From NCBI RefSeq assembly GCF_900091515.1, contig NZ_LT607410.1, positions 3,100,001 through 3,164,000 of the forward strand: a stretch of 64,000 bases of DNA, given 5' to 3'. The stretch is from Micromonospora purpureochromogenes. Lineage in GTDB: Bacteria > Actinomycetota > Actinomycetes > Mycobacteriales > Micromonosporaceae. Below, in pieces: positions 1 to 8,493 of the stretch. The position numbers and the translations under genes are program-made. Within the stretch, counting starts at the first letter, position 1; every line of letters starts with the position of its first letter. The notes beneath the pieces were generated by a model. It was not told where the DNA came from. It worked only from the letters and a program-made list of their open reading frames with translations, and did no database searches.

Positions 1-913
1 CGGAGTGTCCACCGAGGTCGGTGGAGAGGGCGTCGGCGGCGGCGCGCACCGCCTCGCCGAGCGCCCGGATCGCCTCGCTCAGCTCCGGTGGGGCCGGCGT
101 GCCGAGCCGGGTCAGCGTCACGCCGTTGCGGGCCAGCACCCGGATGTTGCGTACCGCGTAGTCGAGCTGGTGGCAGGTGGCCTCGACCTCCGCGACCTGG
201 TCGAGGTGGCGGCGCTTGCGGACCCGCAGCCGCAGCGACTCGCTGCAGGCCTGCACGGCGACGCGGAAGCGGTCCACGCAGCCGTCCACCTCGCGGGCCC
301 GGTCCAGCGCCGCGCGGGCGGCCTTCTCGTCGGCGCCGGCCAGGGCCCGGTCGATCCGGTCGAGCAGGTCGGCCAGGTCGCCGTAGGTGCGCCGGGCCTC
401 GGCGACGAGCGGGCCGAGCGGGTCCCGGGCCACCATGAGCTGGCTGGCGGCCAGCGCCACCGCGCCGCCGATCAGCGCGTCGACGAACCGGAACGGCACC
501 AGCCCGCCGCCCTGCGGCGCGGCCACCGCGACCAGGTAGAGCGCGGAGACGGCGGCCTGGACGGTGAGCCTGCTGCTCGCTCCGATGGTCAGCATGAGGC
601 CGATGGTCAGCAGCAGCACGAGGAAGACGGTGCCGGTGCCGGGGCCGAGCGACTGCACGGCCAGGTCGGCGGCGAGCACCCCGGCGGCCACCCCGAGCAC
701 CATCTCGACGGTCTGCCGCAGCCGCTTCCCGCGCGCCTCGCCGAGCACGATCAGCGCGGCGCTCGGCGCGAAGAACGGATCCGGGTGGCCGATCAGCCGG
801 GCCGCGACGATCCACGCGACGGTGGCCGCCGCGGCCGCCTCCAGCGCCGGCCGCCAGCCCTGCCGCAGCCGGCCGACGGCGGACCCCGCCCACTTCCGGG
901 CCATGCCCGCCAT
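1..913 (-). CDS. FUSC family (aromatic acid exporter-like) membrane protein, C-terminus cut by window edge
   Basis: The leftward frame opens with ATG at 913 and stays open to the window edge, so only about 304 residues are visible. GGAG lies five bases upstream of that start. The N-terminus reads MAGMARKWAGSAVGRLRQGW, followed by hydrophobic segments containing GHPDPFFAPSAALIVLGEAR and GVAAGVLAADL. The same signature occurs in the complete paralogue at 62026-63150, which is why I call it FUSC family (fusaric acid resistance/aromatic acid exporter-like inner membrane protein with a cytoplasmic helical region). The substrate is unknown. It lies downstream of and in the same direction as the siderophore ABC genes, with a short gap of about 40 bases, so co-transcription is possible but functionally unexplained. 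Confidence 0.8.
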   Translation of the reverse strand, partial: MAGMARKWAGSAVGRLRQGWRPALEAAAAATVAWIVAARLIGHPDPFFAPSAALIVLGEARGKRLRQTVEMVLGVAAGVLAADLAVQSLGPGTGTVFLVLLLTIGLMLTIGASSRLTVQAAVSALYLVAVAAPQGGGLVPFRFVDALIGGAVALAASQLMVARDPLGPLVAEARRTYGDLADLLDRIDRALAGADEKAARAALDRAREVDGCVDRFRVAVQACSESLRLRVRKRRHLDQVAEVEATCHQLDYAVRNIRVLARNGVTLTRLGTPAPPELSEAIRALGEAVRAAADALSTDLGGHS

Positions 914-952
914 CGCGACTCCACCGGCCGTACGCCGGATCTTGGCGTCCGG

Positions 953-1786
953 TCAGGACGTCGGCACTACCCCCGAGGCAGCGTCCGGCAAACGTGGACG
1001 GCGGGTGGCGGGCACCACCAGCGGCGTGCCGGTCTCCGGGTCCTCGACGATCCGGCACGGCAGCCCGAACACCTCCTGGACCAGTTCGGCGGTGACCACC
1101 TCGCGCGGGTCGCCCTCGGCGACCACCCGGCCGTCGCGCATAGCGATCAGGTGGGTGGCGTAGCGGGCGGCGTGGTGCAGGTCGTGCAGCACCGCCACCA
1201 GCGTCCGGCCCTGCTCCTCGTGCAGCCGGGCGCACAGGTCCAGCACCTCGATCTGGTGGGCGACGTCCAGCCAGGTGGTCGGCTCGTCGAGCAGCAGCAG
1301 CGGCGTCTGCTGGGCCAGCGCCATGGCGATCCAGACCCGCTGCCGCTGCCCGCCGGAGAGCTCGTCGACCGGGCGGTCGGCCAGCTCGGCGACGCCGGTG
1401 GCGGCCATCGACTCGGCGACCACCCGTTCGTCCTCTCGGGACCACTGCCGCAGCAGCCCCTGGTGCGGGTAGCGGCCGCGGGCGACCAGGTCGGCCACCG
1501 TGATGCCGTCCGGCGCCACCGACGACTGCGGCAGCAGGCCGAGGGTACGGGCCACCGCCCGGGACGGCAGCGCGTGGATGTCCCGCCCGTCGAGCAGCAC
1601 CGTCCCGGCGCGTGGCCGCAGCGTCCGGGCCAGGGCCCGCAGCAGCGTCGACTTGCCGCAGGCGTTCGGCCCGATCACCACGGTGAACGACCCGTCCGGT
1701 ACGGCCACCGACAGCCCCTCCGCGACGATCCGCCGCTCGTACGCCAGGGTCAGCCCGACCCCGTCCAGGCGTGGGTGTCCCGACAC
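953..1786 (-). CDS. Iron-siderophore ABC transporter ATP-binding protein (FecE/FepC type)
   Basis: This 277-residue ABC ATPase has Walker [10 protein letters not shown] at residues 39-47, the signature LSGGQRQR near 144, Walker B LLLLDEPT, and an H-loop in [10 protein letters not shown]. The sequence [22 protein letters not shown] is typical of FecCD-coupled siderophore ATPases. It is the third gene of a leftward operon after two FecCD permeases and sits ten bases beyond the second permease. It would energise import of ferric siderophore bound by the lipoprotein encoded divergently at 3949. Length and motif order are normal for the family. The exact siderophore cannot be told from sequence. 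Regulation is expected from the IdeR-type box at 3882-3901. Confidence 0.93.
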   Translation of the reverse strand: MSGHPRLDGVGLTLAYERRIVAEGLSVAVPDGSFTVVIGPNACGKSTLLRALARTLRPRAGTVLLDGRDIHALPSRAVARTLGLLPQSSVAPDGITVADLVARGRYPHQGLLRQWSREDERVVAESMAATGVAELADRPVDELSGGQRQRVWIAMALAQQTPLLLLDEPTTWLDVAHQIEVLDLCARLHEEQGRTLVAVLHDLHHAARYATHLIAMRDGRVVAEGDPREVVTAELVQEVFGLPCRIVEDPETGTPLVVPATRRPRLPDAASGVVPTS

Positions 1787-1796
1787 GTGACCTCCT

Positions 1797-2819
1797 TCAA
1801 TTCCGTCCGGCCCGCCGCGCGGCGAGCAACCACACCAGGTACGTCCCGCCGAGCACGCCGGTCACCACGCCCACCGGGAGCTGCTGGCCGGCGAGGGTGC
1901 GCTGCGCCACCAGGTCCGCCCCGACCAGCAGCACCGCACCGGTGAGCGCCGAGGCCACCAGGTTCGGCCCGGGCGCGCGGGTGAGCCGGCGGGCCAGGTG
2001 CGGGGCGGTGAGCGCCACGAAGGAGACCGGCCCGGCGGCGGCCGCCGCGACGGAGGCGAGCAGCACCGCCGCGCCGAGCAGCACCTGCCGCACCCGGGTG
2101 ACCGGCACGCCCAGCGCGGTCGCGGTCTCGTCGCCCAGCTCCACCATGGCCATTGCCAGGCCGCCGGCGAGCACCACCGGGGTGAGCGCCGCGAGGACGC
2201 CGAGCAGCGGCACCGCCTGCGACCAGCCGCGCCCGTCCAGGCTGCCGGTGAGCCAGAGCACCGCCCGGGCGGCGTCCATCAGGGGCGCCCGGGTGAGCAG
2301 CCAGCCGTTGACGCCGGTGAGGATCGCCGTGACGCCGATGCCGACCAGCACGAGCCGGTGACCGGCCAGGCCCCGGGCGCCGGCGACGGCCCGGATGAGC
2401 AGGCCGGTGCAGAGCCCGCCGGCCAGCGCCGCGCCGGACAACGCGAGGCTGCTGCCGCCGAGCACCACGACGATCAGCCCGCCGGTCGCCGCTCCCTGGG
2501 TGATGCCGAGCACGTCGGGGCTGCCCAGCGGATTGCGCAGCAGTGTCTGGACCACCGCGCCGGACAGCGCCAGGGCGGCCCCGACGCCCAGCGCGGTGAC
2601 CAGCCGGGGCAGGCGCAGCTCGCCGACGATGAACTCCTCGGCCGCGGTGCCGCCCCCGGTCAGGGTGCGCAGCACGTCGGCCGGGCTCATCGGGTAGTCG
2701 CCGCCGCCGACGGCGAGCACGCCGAGGCCGACGGCGAGCAACGCCGCGGTGGCGACGACGACCAGCGATCGGGGACGCCAGCGCAGCGACCGGCCACCGG
2801 GGGTGCGCAGCACGGTCAT
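1797..2819 (-). CDS. FecCD family siderophore ABC permease, second subunit
   Basis: The 340-residue polytopic protein begins [18 protein letters not shown] at an ATG (2817-2819) that overlaps the stop of the upstream permease as ATGA, so translation is probably coupled. It contains the FecCD hallmarks [36 protein letters not shown] and a C-terminal segment ending [16 protein letters not shown] longer reading frame extends upstream, but it runs through the other permease gene and is a shadow. It should pair with the 2816-3865 product to form the heterodimeric membrane channel for ferric siderophore uptake. Confidence 0.92.
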   Translation of the reverse strand: MTVLRTPGGRSLRWRPRSLVVVATAALLAVGLGVLAVGGGDYPMSPADVLRTLTGGGTAAEEFIVGELRLPRLVTALGVGAALALSGAVVQTLLRNPLGSPDVLGITQGAATGGLIVVVLGGSSLALSGAALAGGLCTGLLIRAVAGARGLAGHRLVLVGIGVTAILTGVNGWLLTRAPLMDAARAVLWLTGSLDGRGWSQAVPLLGVLAALTPVVLAGGLAMAMVELGDETATALGVPVTRVRQVLLGAAVLLASVAAAAAGPVSFVALTAPHLARRLTRAPGPNLVASALTGAVLLVGADLVAQRTLAGQQLPVGVVTGVLGGTYLVWLLAARRAGRN

Positions 2820-3865
2820 CGCCGGGCCACCAGACGCAGGAAGAGCGGGCCGCCGAGCACGGCGGTGACCAGGCCGACCTGAAGTTCGCCGGGGCGGCCC
2901 AGCAGCCGGCCCAGCACGTCGGCGCCGAGCAGCAGGACGGGCGCGTACAGCGCGCAGGCGGGCAGCAGCCAGCGCAGGTCCGGCCCGGTCAGCACGCGGA
3001 CCAGGTGCGGCACGAGCAGCCCGACGAAGACGATCGGCCCGCAGGCGGCGGTGGCCGCGCCGCAGAGCAGCGTGACCGCCGCGATCGCGCCGCCGCGCAC
3101 CAGGGCCGGCCGGGCGCCGAGCGCCCGCGCGGTGTCGTCGCCCAGGGCCAGCGCGTTCAGCGACCGCGCGCCGGCGAGGGCGACCAGCAGGCCGGCCAGC
3201 ACGAAGGGCGCCACGGTACGCAGGGTGGCGAACTCGGCGTTGGCCAGCGAGCCGACCGTCCAGAACCGCAGCCGGTCCAGCGAGGCGGAGTTCAGCAGCA
3301 TGACCGCGCTGACGTAGGAGTAGAGCACCGCGTTGAGCGCCGCCCCGGCCAGCGCGAGGCGGTCCGGGGTGGCCCGCCGGCCGCCGCCGACGGCGTACAC
3401 CCCGACGGTGACGGTGGCGGCGCCGAGCAGGGCGAACCAGATCCAGCCGCCGGTGGTGCCGACGCCGAGCAGGGCGGTGGCGGAGGCGACCGCGGCCGCC
3501 GCGCCGGCGTTGATGCCGAGCAGTCCCGGGTCGGCCAGCGGATTGCGGGTGAGGGTCTGCATCAGCGCCCCGGCCACCCCGAGCGCCGCACCGGCGACCA
3601 GGCCGAGCAGCGTGCGGGGCAGGCGCATCCGGTGCACCACCGCGTGTTCGGGGGAGGCGGCGGAGACCAGGCCGTGCCAGACCTCGGTGGGGGAGAGCGG
3701 CCGGGCGCCGACGGCGATGCTCAGCACCGCGACGACGAGCAGGAGCAGCAGCCCGGCGGCGAGCGCCGCGGCGGGGCCGACCCGGCGGGTGGGGGGCGCC
3801 GGCGCCGGGGCGGCGGCGAGCGTGGTGACGGACAGGGTCGGCTCCGGGGGGAAACGGCATGGCAC
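2816..3865 (-). CDS. FecCD family siderophore ABC permease, first subunit
   Basis: This 349-residue polytopic permease carries RMRLPRTLLGLVAGAALGVA, RNPLADPGLLGINAGA and a C-terminal LVTAVLGGPLFLRLV, all classic FecCD features. The first start codon is a GTG at 3863-3865. I see no convincing alternative in-frame start before the first membrane segment. That start lies only 17 bases from the IdeR-type palindrome, so the leader must be very short and the transcript may be nearly leaderless. It heads the leftward operon permease-permease-ATPase and diverges from the binding-protein gene at 3949. Confidence 0.9.
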   Translation of the reverse strand: MPCRFPPEPTLSVTTLAAAPAPAPPTRRVGPAAALAAGLLLLLVVAVLSIAVGARPLSPTEVWHGLVSAASPEHAVVHRMRLPRTLLGLVAGAALGVAGALMQTLTRNPLADPGLLGINAGAAAAVASATALLGVGTTGGWIWFALLGAATVTVGVYAVGGGRRATPDRLALAGAALNAVLYSYVSAVMLLNSASLDRLRFWTVGSLANAEFATLRTVAPFVLAGLLVALAGARSLNALALGDDTARALGARPALVRGGAIAAVTLLCGAATAACGPIVFVGLLVPHLVRVLTGPDLRWLLPACALYAPVLLLGADVLGRLLGRPGELQVGLVTAVLGGPLFLRLVARR

Positions 3866-3881
3866 CGGTTGACTTCGGATT

Positions 3882-3901
3882 AGGTTAGGTTAACCTAACC
3901 T
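3882..3901. promoter_or_regulatory. IdeR/DtxR-type iron box between divergent siderophore operons
   Basis: AGGTTAGGTTAACCTAACCT is a perfect 20-bp palindrome. It closely matches the IdeR/DtxR consensus (TTAGGTTAGSCTAACCTAA), with TTAGG also present on the left flank. It lies between the divergent permease (start 3865) and binding protein (start 3949) genes, so one iron-loaded repressor site probably silences both transcripts when iron is plentiful. Confidence 0.93.
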
Positions 3902-3948
3902 CGCCATCGCGGATCATCGCGGTCCGGTCCTGATCGAAAGACGTCATC

Positions 3949-4980
3949 ATGCCTGCTTCCACGTCCGCCCGCGGACTCTCCCGCCGCGGCCTGCTCGCCG
4001 CCGGCGGCGCCACTCTCGCCACCCTCCTCGTCGGCTGTGGCCAGGCCGACAAGCCCGGCTCCACCAGCGCGAAGGGTTCGACCGGTCCCTGGTCGTTCAC
4101 GGACGACCGCAACCAGAAGATCGAGCTGGCGAGCACCCCGACCCGGCTCGTCGCCTTCACCGGGGTCGCCGCCGCGCTGGTCGATTTCGGACTCGACTCG
4201 CAGCTCGTCGGCGTGTTCGGCGAGACCACCAGCAGCGACGGCTCGGCCGATCCACAGGCCGGCGGCCTCGACGTCGACCGGGTCACCGTGCTCGGCAACG
4301 TCTGGGGCGAGTTCAACGTCGAGAAGTACGCGGGGCTGCGCCCCGAACTGCTGGTCACCCACATGTACGACCCCGGCGCCCTCTGGTACGTGCCGGACGA
4401 GAGCCGCGACAAGATCCTCGCCCTGGCGCCCAGCGCCACCGTCACCACCGCCCGGGTGCCGATGACCCGGCCCATCGAGCGGTACGCGGAACTCGCCCGC
4501 TCACTCGGCGCCGACCTGAGCGCGAAGAAGGTCACCGACGCCAAGGCGCGCTTCGAGGCCGCCGCCGAGTCGGTCCGCCAGGCGGTCAGGGCCAACCCCG
4601 GCATCCGGGTGCTCGCCGCCTCCGGCAGCCCCGACCTGTTCTACGTCTCCAACCCGAAGGTCAGCACCGACCTGATGTACTTCGCGGAGCTGGGCGTCGA
4701 CATCGTGGTGCCGAACAAGCTCGCCACCGGAGACTACTTCGAGAGCCTGAGCTGGGAGAACGCCGGCAAGTTCCCCGCCGACCTGATCCTGCTCGACAAC
4801 CGGTCCACCGCGTTGCAGCCCAAGGACCTCGCGGCCAAGCCCACCTGGCAGCAGCTGCCCGCCGTCCGCGCCAACCAGGTCACCCCGTGGGACGCGGTGC
4901 CCCGCTTCTCGTACGCGGGCGCGGCGCCGCTGCTGGAGAACCTCGCCACCGCCATCCGGTCGGCCAAGCGGGTCGGCTGA
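3949..4980 (+). CDS. Siderophore ABC transporter substrate-binding lipoprotein
   Basis: The 343-residue protein starts with a twin-arginine signal (RR at residues 12-13, SRRGLLAAGG) ending in a lipobox LVGC with Cys30, so it should be exported folded by Tat and lipid-anchored. The mature part has a FepB/FecB-like periplasmic binding fold: RLVAFTGVAAALVDFGLDS near the start, GEFNVEKYAGLRPELLVTHM in the middle, and a C-terminal region ending ENLATAIRSAK. It is the ferric-siderophore receptor for the divergent permease/ATPase operon. The downstream siderophore-interacting protein gene follows within five bases. Confidence 0.92.
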   Translation: MPASTSARGLSRRGLLAAGGATLATLLVGCGQADKPGSTSAKGSTGPWSFTDDRNQKIELASTPTRLVAFTGVAAALVDFGLDSQLVGVFGETTSSDGSADPQAGGLDVDRVTVLGNVWGEFNVEKYAGLRPELLVTHMYDPGALWYVPDESRDKILALAPSATVTTARVPMTRPIERYAELARSLGADLSAKKVTDAKARFEAAAESVRQAVRANPGIRVLAASGSPDLFYVSNPKVSTDLMYFAELGVDIVVPNKLATGDYFESLSWENAGKFPADLILLDNRSTALQPKDLAAKPTWQQLPAVRANQVTPWDAVPRFSYAGAAPLLENLATAIRSAKRVG

Positions 4981-4984
4981 CGCC

Positions 4985-5830
4985 GTGACGACCGGGACCG
5001 CGACCCCCGTCGCCCTGCGCTACCGCTTCTACCAGGCCCAGGTCCGGCACACCCGGCGCATCGGCGCCTCGCTGATCCGGGTCACCCTGACCGGCGAGGA
5101 GCTGGCCGCGTTCGCCGGCGGCGGCCGGGACCAGAGCGTCTCGCTCTTCCTGCCCCACCCGGGCCAGCCGGAGCCGGTGGTCCCGCTCGACGCTGGGGAC
5201 GACTGGTACGCGCGCTGGCGGGCCACCGACCCGGCCGTCCGCGCGGTGATGCGCTCCTACACCATCAGCGGGCAGCGGCCGGAGGCGTCCGAGGTGGACG
5301 TCGAATTCGTCCACCACGGCGAGAGCGGCCCGGCCACCCGGTGGGCGGGCCGGGCCCGGCCGGGGGACCGGATCGTCCTGCTGGGACCCGCCGAGCGGGA
5401 CAACCGCAGCGTCTGCTTCCGGCCCCCGCCCGGCACCGACCATGTCCTGCTGGCCGCCGACGAGACGGCGCTGCCGGCCGCCGCCGGCATCCTGGCCTGG
5501 CTGCCCGCCGGTGCCACCGTCCGGGCGTGGATCGAGGTGCCGGACGCGGCCGACGTGCGCGAACTGCCCTCCGTGGCGAACGCGGAGGTGCGCTGGCTGG
5601 TTCGCGGCACCACCCCGCCCGGCAGCGGCCTGCTGGTCGAGGCGATGCGCGCCGCGCGGCTGCCGGCCGGCGTCCCGTACGCATGGATCGCCGGCGAATC
5701 CTCGACGGTCCGGGCGCTCCGCCGGCACCTGGTCACCGACCGCGGCCTGGACCGGCGGCGGGTGACCTTCGCCGGCTACTGGCGGCGCGGCGCCTCCGAG
5801 GAGCAGCTGCGCGCGGAGGCGGACGCCTGA
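4985..5830 (+). CDS. Siderophore-interacting protein (SIP/ViuB family, FAD-dependent ferric-siderophore reductase)
   Basis: The GTG start at 4985 lies five bases after the binding-protein stop, so the two are co-transcribed. The 281-residue protein has an N-terminal FAD-binding barrel with the RSYTISG flavin motif (Arg90-Thr93) and a C-terminal NAD(P)H-type SIP domain (HVLLAADETALPAAAGILAW, YAWIAGESSTVRALRRHL). Family members reduce ferric siderophores in the cytoplasm to release iron. Together with the ABC genes this gives a complete uptake-and-release module controlled by the box at 3882. Confidence 0.93.
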   Translation: MTTGTATPVALRYRFYQAQVRHTRRIGASLIRVTLTGEELAAFAGGGRDQSVSLFLPHPGQPEPVVPLDAGDDWYARWRATDPAVRAVMRSYTISGQRPEASEVDVEFVHHGESGPATRWAGRARPGDRIVLLGPAERDNRSVCFRPPPGTDHVLLAADETALPAAAGILAWLPAGATVRAWIEVPDAADVRELPSVANAEVRWLVRGTTPPGSGLLVEAMRAARLPAGVPYAWIAGESSTVRALRRHLVTDRGLDRRRVTFAGYWRRGASEEQLRAEADA

Positions 5831-5954
5831 CCGGCCTGGCTGTCCGCGGCCGCGGTGGGTGCCGCGGGGCCGGGCGGCGGCACCCCTCGGTGCGGGCGAC
5901 ATCGCCGCCCGGCGGGGCGACCGAGGTCCCGCGCCCCCGCTGGGCCGGATGCCG

Positions 5955-6845
5955 TCAGTCGTCGAGGTCGGCCAGGTCGAGCCGGCGTAGCCGGTCGGTG
6001 TCGGAGAGCACGTCGACGGCGACGATCCGGCCGTCGGTGACGGTGAAGCCCATCACCGAGATCGGCCGGCCCTGCGCCGCGACCACGGCGCCGGCGGCCC
6101 CGTTGACCAGCGCCGGCCGCATGAACGGGTAGAGCCGGCCGAAGGTGACCGCCTGCCCGGCGACCGTCTCCGCGCCGGTGAGCACGACGGTGTGGCGGCT
6201 GCCCGGGCCGGCGTCGGAGCGCAGCACGACGTCGGGGTGCAGCACGGCGACGAGCGCGTCGAAATCGCCGTCGCGGGCGGCGGCGAAGAACGCCTCGACG
6301 ACCTCCCGCTGCCGGGCGAGGTCCGGGTCGGGCACGGGGGCCTGCCCGCGTATCCGCCGCCGGGCGCGGCTGGCCAGTTGCCGGGCCGCGGCCGGCGACC
6401 GCTCGACCATCGGGGCGATCTCCTCGAACGGCACGGCGAACATGTCGTGCAGGACGAACGCGAGCCGCTCGGCCGGCGTCAGGGTCTCCAGCACCACCAG
6501 CAGCGCCAACCCGACCGAGTCGGCCAGCACCGCGGCGTGTTCGGGGTCGTCCCCGGGCTCGCGGCTGATCACCGGCTCGGGCAGCCGCATGTCGAGGGGT
6601 TCCTCGCGGCGCCGCTCCCGGGAGCGGAGCGCGTTCAGGCAGACCCGGGCCACCACGGTGGTCAGCCAGCCGCCGATGTTCTCCACGGCACCGGTGTCGG
6701 CCCGGCTGACCCGTAGCCAGGCGTCCTGGACGGCGTCGTCGGCCTCGCTCACCGAGCCGAGCATCCGGTACGCCACCGCCCGGAGCCGGGTCCGGTGCTC
6801 CTCGAACCGCTGCGTCAACCACTCGTGCTCGTCGACCGCTGTCAC
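5955..6845 (-). CDS. ECF sigma factor, SigJ/ECF41 type with C-terminal SnoaL-like domain
   Basis: The GTG start at 6845 is preceded by a GAGGGGG ribosome site. Region 2 (RTRLRAVAYRMLGSVSEADD, DAVQDAWLRV) and region 4 (LETLTPAERLAFVLHDMF, VERSPAAARQLASRARRRI) occupy about residues 10-165. A linker containing MRLPEP lies between them. The last 115 residues form a SnoaL/NTF2-like domain ending near SDTDRLRRLD. This architecture is that of ECF41, where the C-terminal domain modulates activity in place of an anti-sigma factor. ECF41 genes usually neighbour a carboxymuconolactone decarboxylase or oxidoreductase, but none is adjacent here. A fitting promoter lies at 6876-6902. Confidence 0.9.
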   Translation of the reverse strand: MTAVDEHEWLTQRFEEHRTRLRAVAYRMLGSVSEADDAVQDAWLRVSRADTGAVENIGGWLTTVVARVCLNALRSRERRREEPLDMRLPEPVISREPGDDPEHAAVLADSVGLALLVVLETLTPAERLAFVLHDMFAVPFEEIAPMVERSPAAARQLASRARRRIRGQAPVPDPDLARQREVVEAFFAAARDGDFDALVAVLHPDVVLRSDAGPGSRHTVVLTGAETVAGQAVTFGRLYPFMRPALVNGAAGAVVAAQGRPISVMGFTVTDGRIVAVDVLSDTDRLRRLDLADLDD

Positions 6846-6875
6846 GTCGCCCCCTCGTCGCGTCTCACAGCAGTA

Positions 6876-6902
6876 GACACAGCGGAGCCGGCCGATGTGA
6901 CG
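6876..6902 (-). promoter_or_regulatory. Candidate ECF41 autoregulated promoter
   Basis: Read leftward, CGTCACA (6896-6902) is followed after exactly 16 bases by TGTC (6876-6879), 30 bases upstream of the sigma factor start. As I recall it, the published ECF41 promoter is TGTCACA, 16 bases, CGTC. One position differs in each half. Start-site mapping would settle it. Confidence 0.5.
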
Positions 6903-6944
6903 GCGGGTCGGTAAGTAGGTGCGCAGGTACCCGCCCGGGAAGCG

Positions 6945-7265
6945 TCAGGCGGCCTCGGCGGCCGTCCGGGAGCGGCGGTGGGACAGGGCCGTCAGGTCGC
7001 CCGGCGACTCCTCGCGCTGGTCGTCGCGGACCGGGTCGGCGACCTCCTCGGGAGCGTCGCCGGAGAGTGCCAGCGCCCGCTGCGCCTGGCGGGCGGCATC
7101 GCACGGCCACTCCTGGTGGCCGCAGAGCAGGTTGTCGCAGTGTCCGGTCTCGTCCGGCTGGTGCGCGTCCGCCACGCCGGCGGCGAGCCGCCACAGGAGC
7201 GGATCTGTCACCCCGGCGGGCGCGGTGCCCGGGTCGCGCGGCTCTGGGCGGTCGGTCTCGGACAC
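6945..7265 (-). CDS. Small Cys/His-containing hypothetical protein
   Basis: This gene encodes about 106 residues from a GTG at 7265, just after a GGGGGAG ribosome site; an in-frame extension to 7310 is possible. I do not know a function. The central segment HCDNLLCGHQEWPC has three cysteines and two histidines spaced like a small metal-binding knuckle. Similar HxxxxxCxxCxxxWPC patterns are common in short actinobacterial proteins. The ends are acidic or basic and look disordered. It is transcribed toward the ECF41 gene but separated by about 100 bases. Confidence 0.6.
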   Translation of the reverse strand: MSETDRPEPRDPGTAPAGVTDPLLWRLAAGVADAHQPDETGHCDNLLCGHQEWPCDAARQAQRALALSGDAPEEVADPVRDDQREESPGDLTALSHRRSRTAAEAA

Positions 7266-7387
7266 GGTCTCCCCCTCTGTCGGTACCGGGGGAAAGTCTC
7301 CACCTCCCACGCCCGGTAAACCCCTCGTGGAGTGGTCAACGCCACGTTGACTGATTGACCTGCGCCGGTCCCGGGCACCAGCACCGG

Positions 7388-7831
7388 ATGACGACTCGAC
7401 GGGTGACCCCGGAAGGCCTCGGCGCCTGGGTGGTCAAGGGCAACGCGGACGCGGTCGACCTGGCGTCCCGCTTCGCCGCCGACCCCCGGGTGCGGAGCTG
7501 GTGCGTCCGCCCCGGCTACCGCACCGAGCTGATGCGGGCGGGTCAGCCGGTGGTCCTCTGGGCCAGTGGCAGCCGACGCCGGCTGGCGTACGGGGTGTGG
7601 GGTGTCGGGCGCCTGGCCGGGCCGGCCGTGCCGGGGGCGCCGGGGGAGACCTGGTCGGTGCCGCTGGAGTTGACGGTGCTCGACCCGGGCGACCGGGTGC
7701 CCCGGGAGCGGCTGCGCGCCGACGCCCGGCTGGCCGGGGCGGAGGTCCTCCGCCAGCCGCAGGGCGCGAACCCCTCCTGGCTGACCGTGGCCGAGTTCGC
7801 CGCGCTCCGCGAGCACCTGCCACCGGCCTGA
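7388..7831 (+). CDS. Hypothetical protein, possibly EVE/PUA-like
   Basis: The 147-residue product starts at ATG 7388 (MTTRRVTPEGLGAWVVKGNA); a TTG start at 7355 is possible but less likely. AWVVKGN near the start and a following beta-rich segment (PVVLWASGSRRRLAYGVWGV) resemble EVE/PUA-like proteins such as thymocyte nuclear protein 1 relatives, which bind modified nucleotides. The resemblance is weak. No ribosome site stands out. It is monocistronic between a divergent small gene and the DUF4383 gene. Confidence 0.6.
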   Translation: MTTRRVTPEGLGAWVVKGNADAVDLASRFAADPRVRSWCVRPGYRTELMRAGQPVVLWASGSRRRLAYGVWGVGRLAGPAVPGAPGETWSVPLELTVLDPGDRVPRERLRADARLAGAEVLRQPQGANPSWLTVAEFAALREHLPPA

Positions 7832-7925
7832 GCCGGCCTCCGCACACAACCGCCCGGTTCCGGAGGTTTGCGGGGTGTGGTCCCGGGCATCCGGCACCAC
7901 ACGGACTTCGACGGAGGTGGTTGAC

Positions 7926-8384
7926 ATGGTGAACAGACCCGGTCGAGGGGCATCGGCGACCGCCGCGTCCCCCGTTCGCCGCGCCGCACAGGCGGTCGGC
8001 GTGGTCTTCCTACTGATCGGCGTGCTGGGCTTCATCCCCGGCATCACCACGGACTACGGCGAGATGATGTTCGCCGGCCACGAGTCGGAGGCGAAGCTGC
8101 TCGGGCTCTTCCAGGTGTCGATCCTGCACAACCTGGTACACCTGGCGTTCGGTGTCGCCGGGCTCGCCCTGGCGCGTACGGTCTCCGGCTCGCGGGCGTA
8201 CCTGCTCGCCGGTGGCGCCATCTACCTGGTGCTCTGGCTCTACGGCGTGGTCGTCAACCACGACAGCGGCGCCAACTTCGTCCCGCTCAACAACGCGGAC
8301 GACTGGCTGCACCTGTTCCTCGGCGTCGGCATGATCGCCCTCGGGCTGGCGCTGACCCGCCGCCCCGCCGGCGCCCGACGCTGA
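7926..8384 (+). CDS. DUF4383 family membrane protein
   Basis: ATG at 7926 follows a strong GGAGGTGG ribosome site. The 152-residue product has four hydrophobic segments: AVGVVFLLIGVLGFIPGI; the helix around HNLVHLAFGVAGLALA; AYLLAGGAIYLVLWLYGVVV; and WLHLFLGVGMIALGLAL. Conserved family positions include LLGLFQVSILHNLVHLAFG and NNADDWLHLFLG, as in DUF4383. The function is unknown. A strong hairpin follows nine bases after the stop, so it is probably a single-gene transcript. Confidence 0.85.
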   Translation: MVNRPGRGASATAASPVRRAAQAVGVVFLLIGVLGFIPGITTDYGEMMFAGHESEAKLLGLFQVSILHNLVHLAFGVAGLALARTVSGSRAYLLAGGAIYLVLWLYGVVVNHDSGANFVPLNNADDWLHLFLGVGMIALGLALTRRPAGARR

Positions 8385-8392
8385 CCCTGATC

Positions 8393-8431
8393 CGACGACG
8401 CCGCGCTCCCGCGAGGGGCGCGGCGTCGTCG
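8393..8431 (+). terminator. Strong hairpin terminator after DUF4383 gene
   Basis: CGACGACGCCGCGC (8393-8406) pairs perfectly with GCGCGGCGTCGTCG (8418-8431) around an 11-base loop. There is no U tract, as is common in actinobacteria. It sits immediately after the stop at 8384. Confidence 0.75.
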
Positions 8432-8462
8432 TGCGTGTGACCGACGCCCCTGCGGCCTTGCC

Positions 8463-8480
8463 TATGCAACTCGTTGCATA
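8463..8480. promoter_or_regulatory. PadR-type operator
   Basis: TATGCAACTCGTTGCATA is an 18-bp perfect inverted repeat (8-base arms, 2-base centre) that ends 13 bases before the PadR gene start. It is AT-rich against its surroundings. PadR repressors typically bind such ATGCAAC/GTTGCAT dyads at their own promoter. Confidence 0.82.
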
Positions 8481-8493
8481 GCAGGATGCCCGT

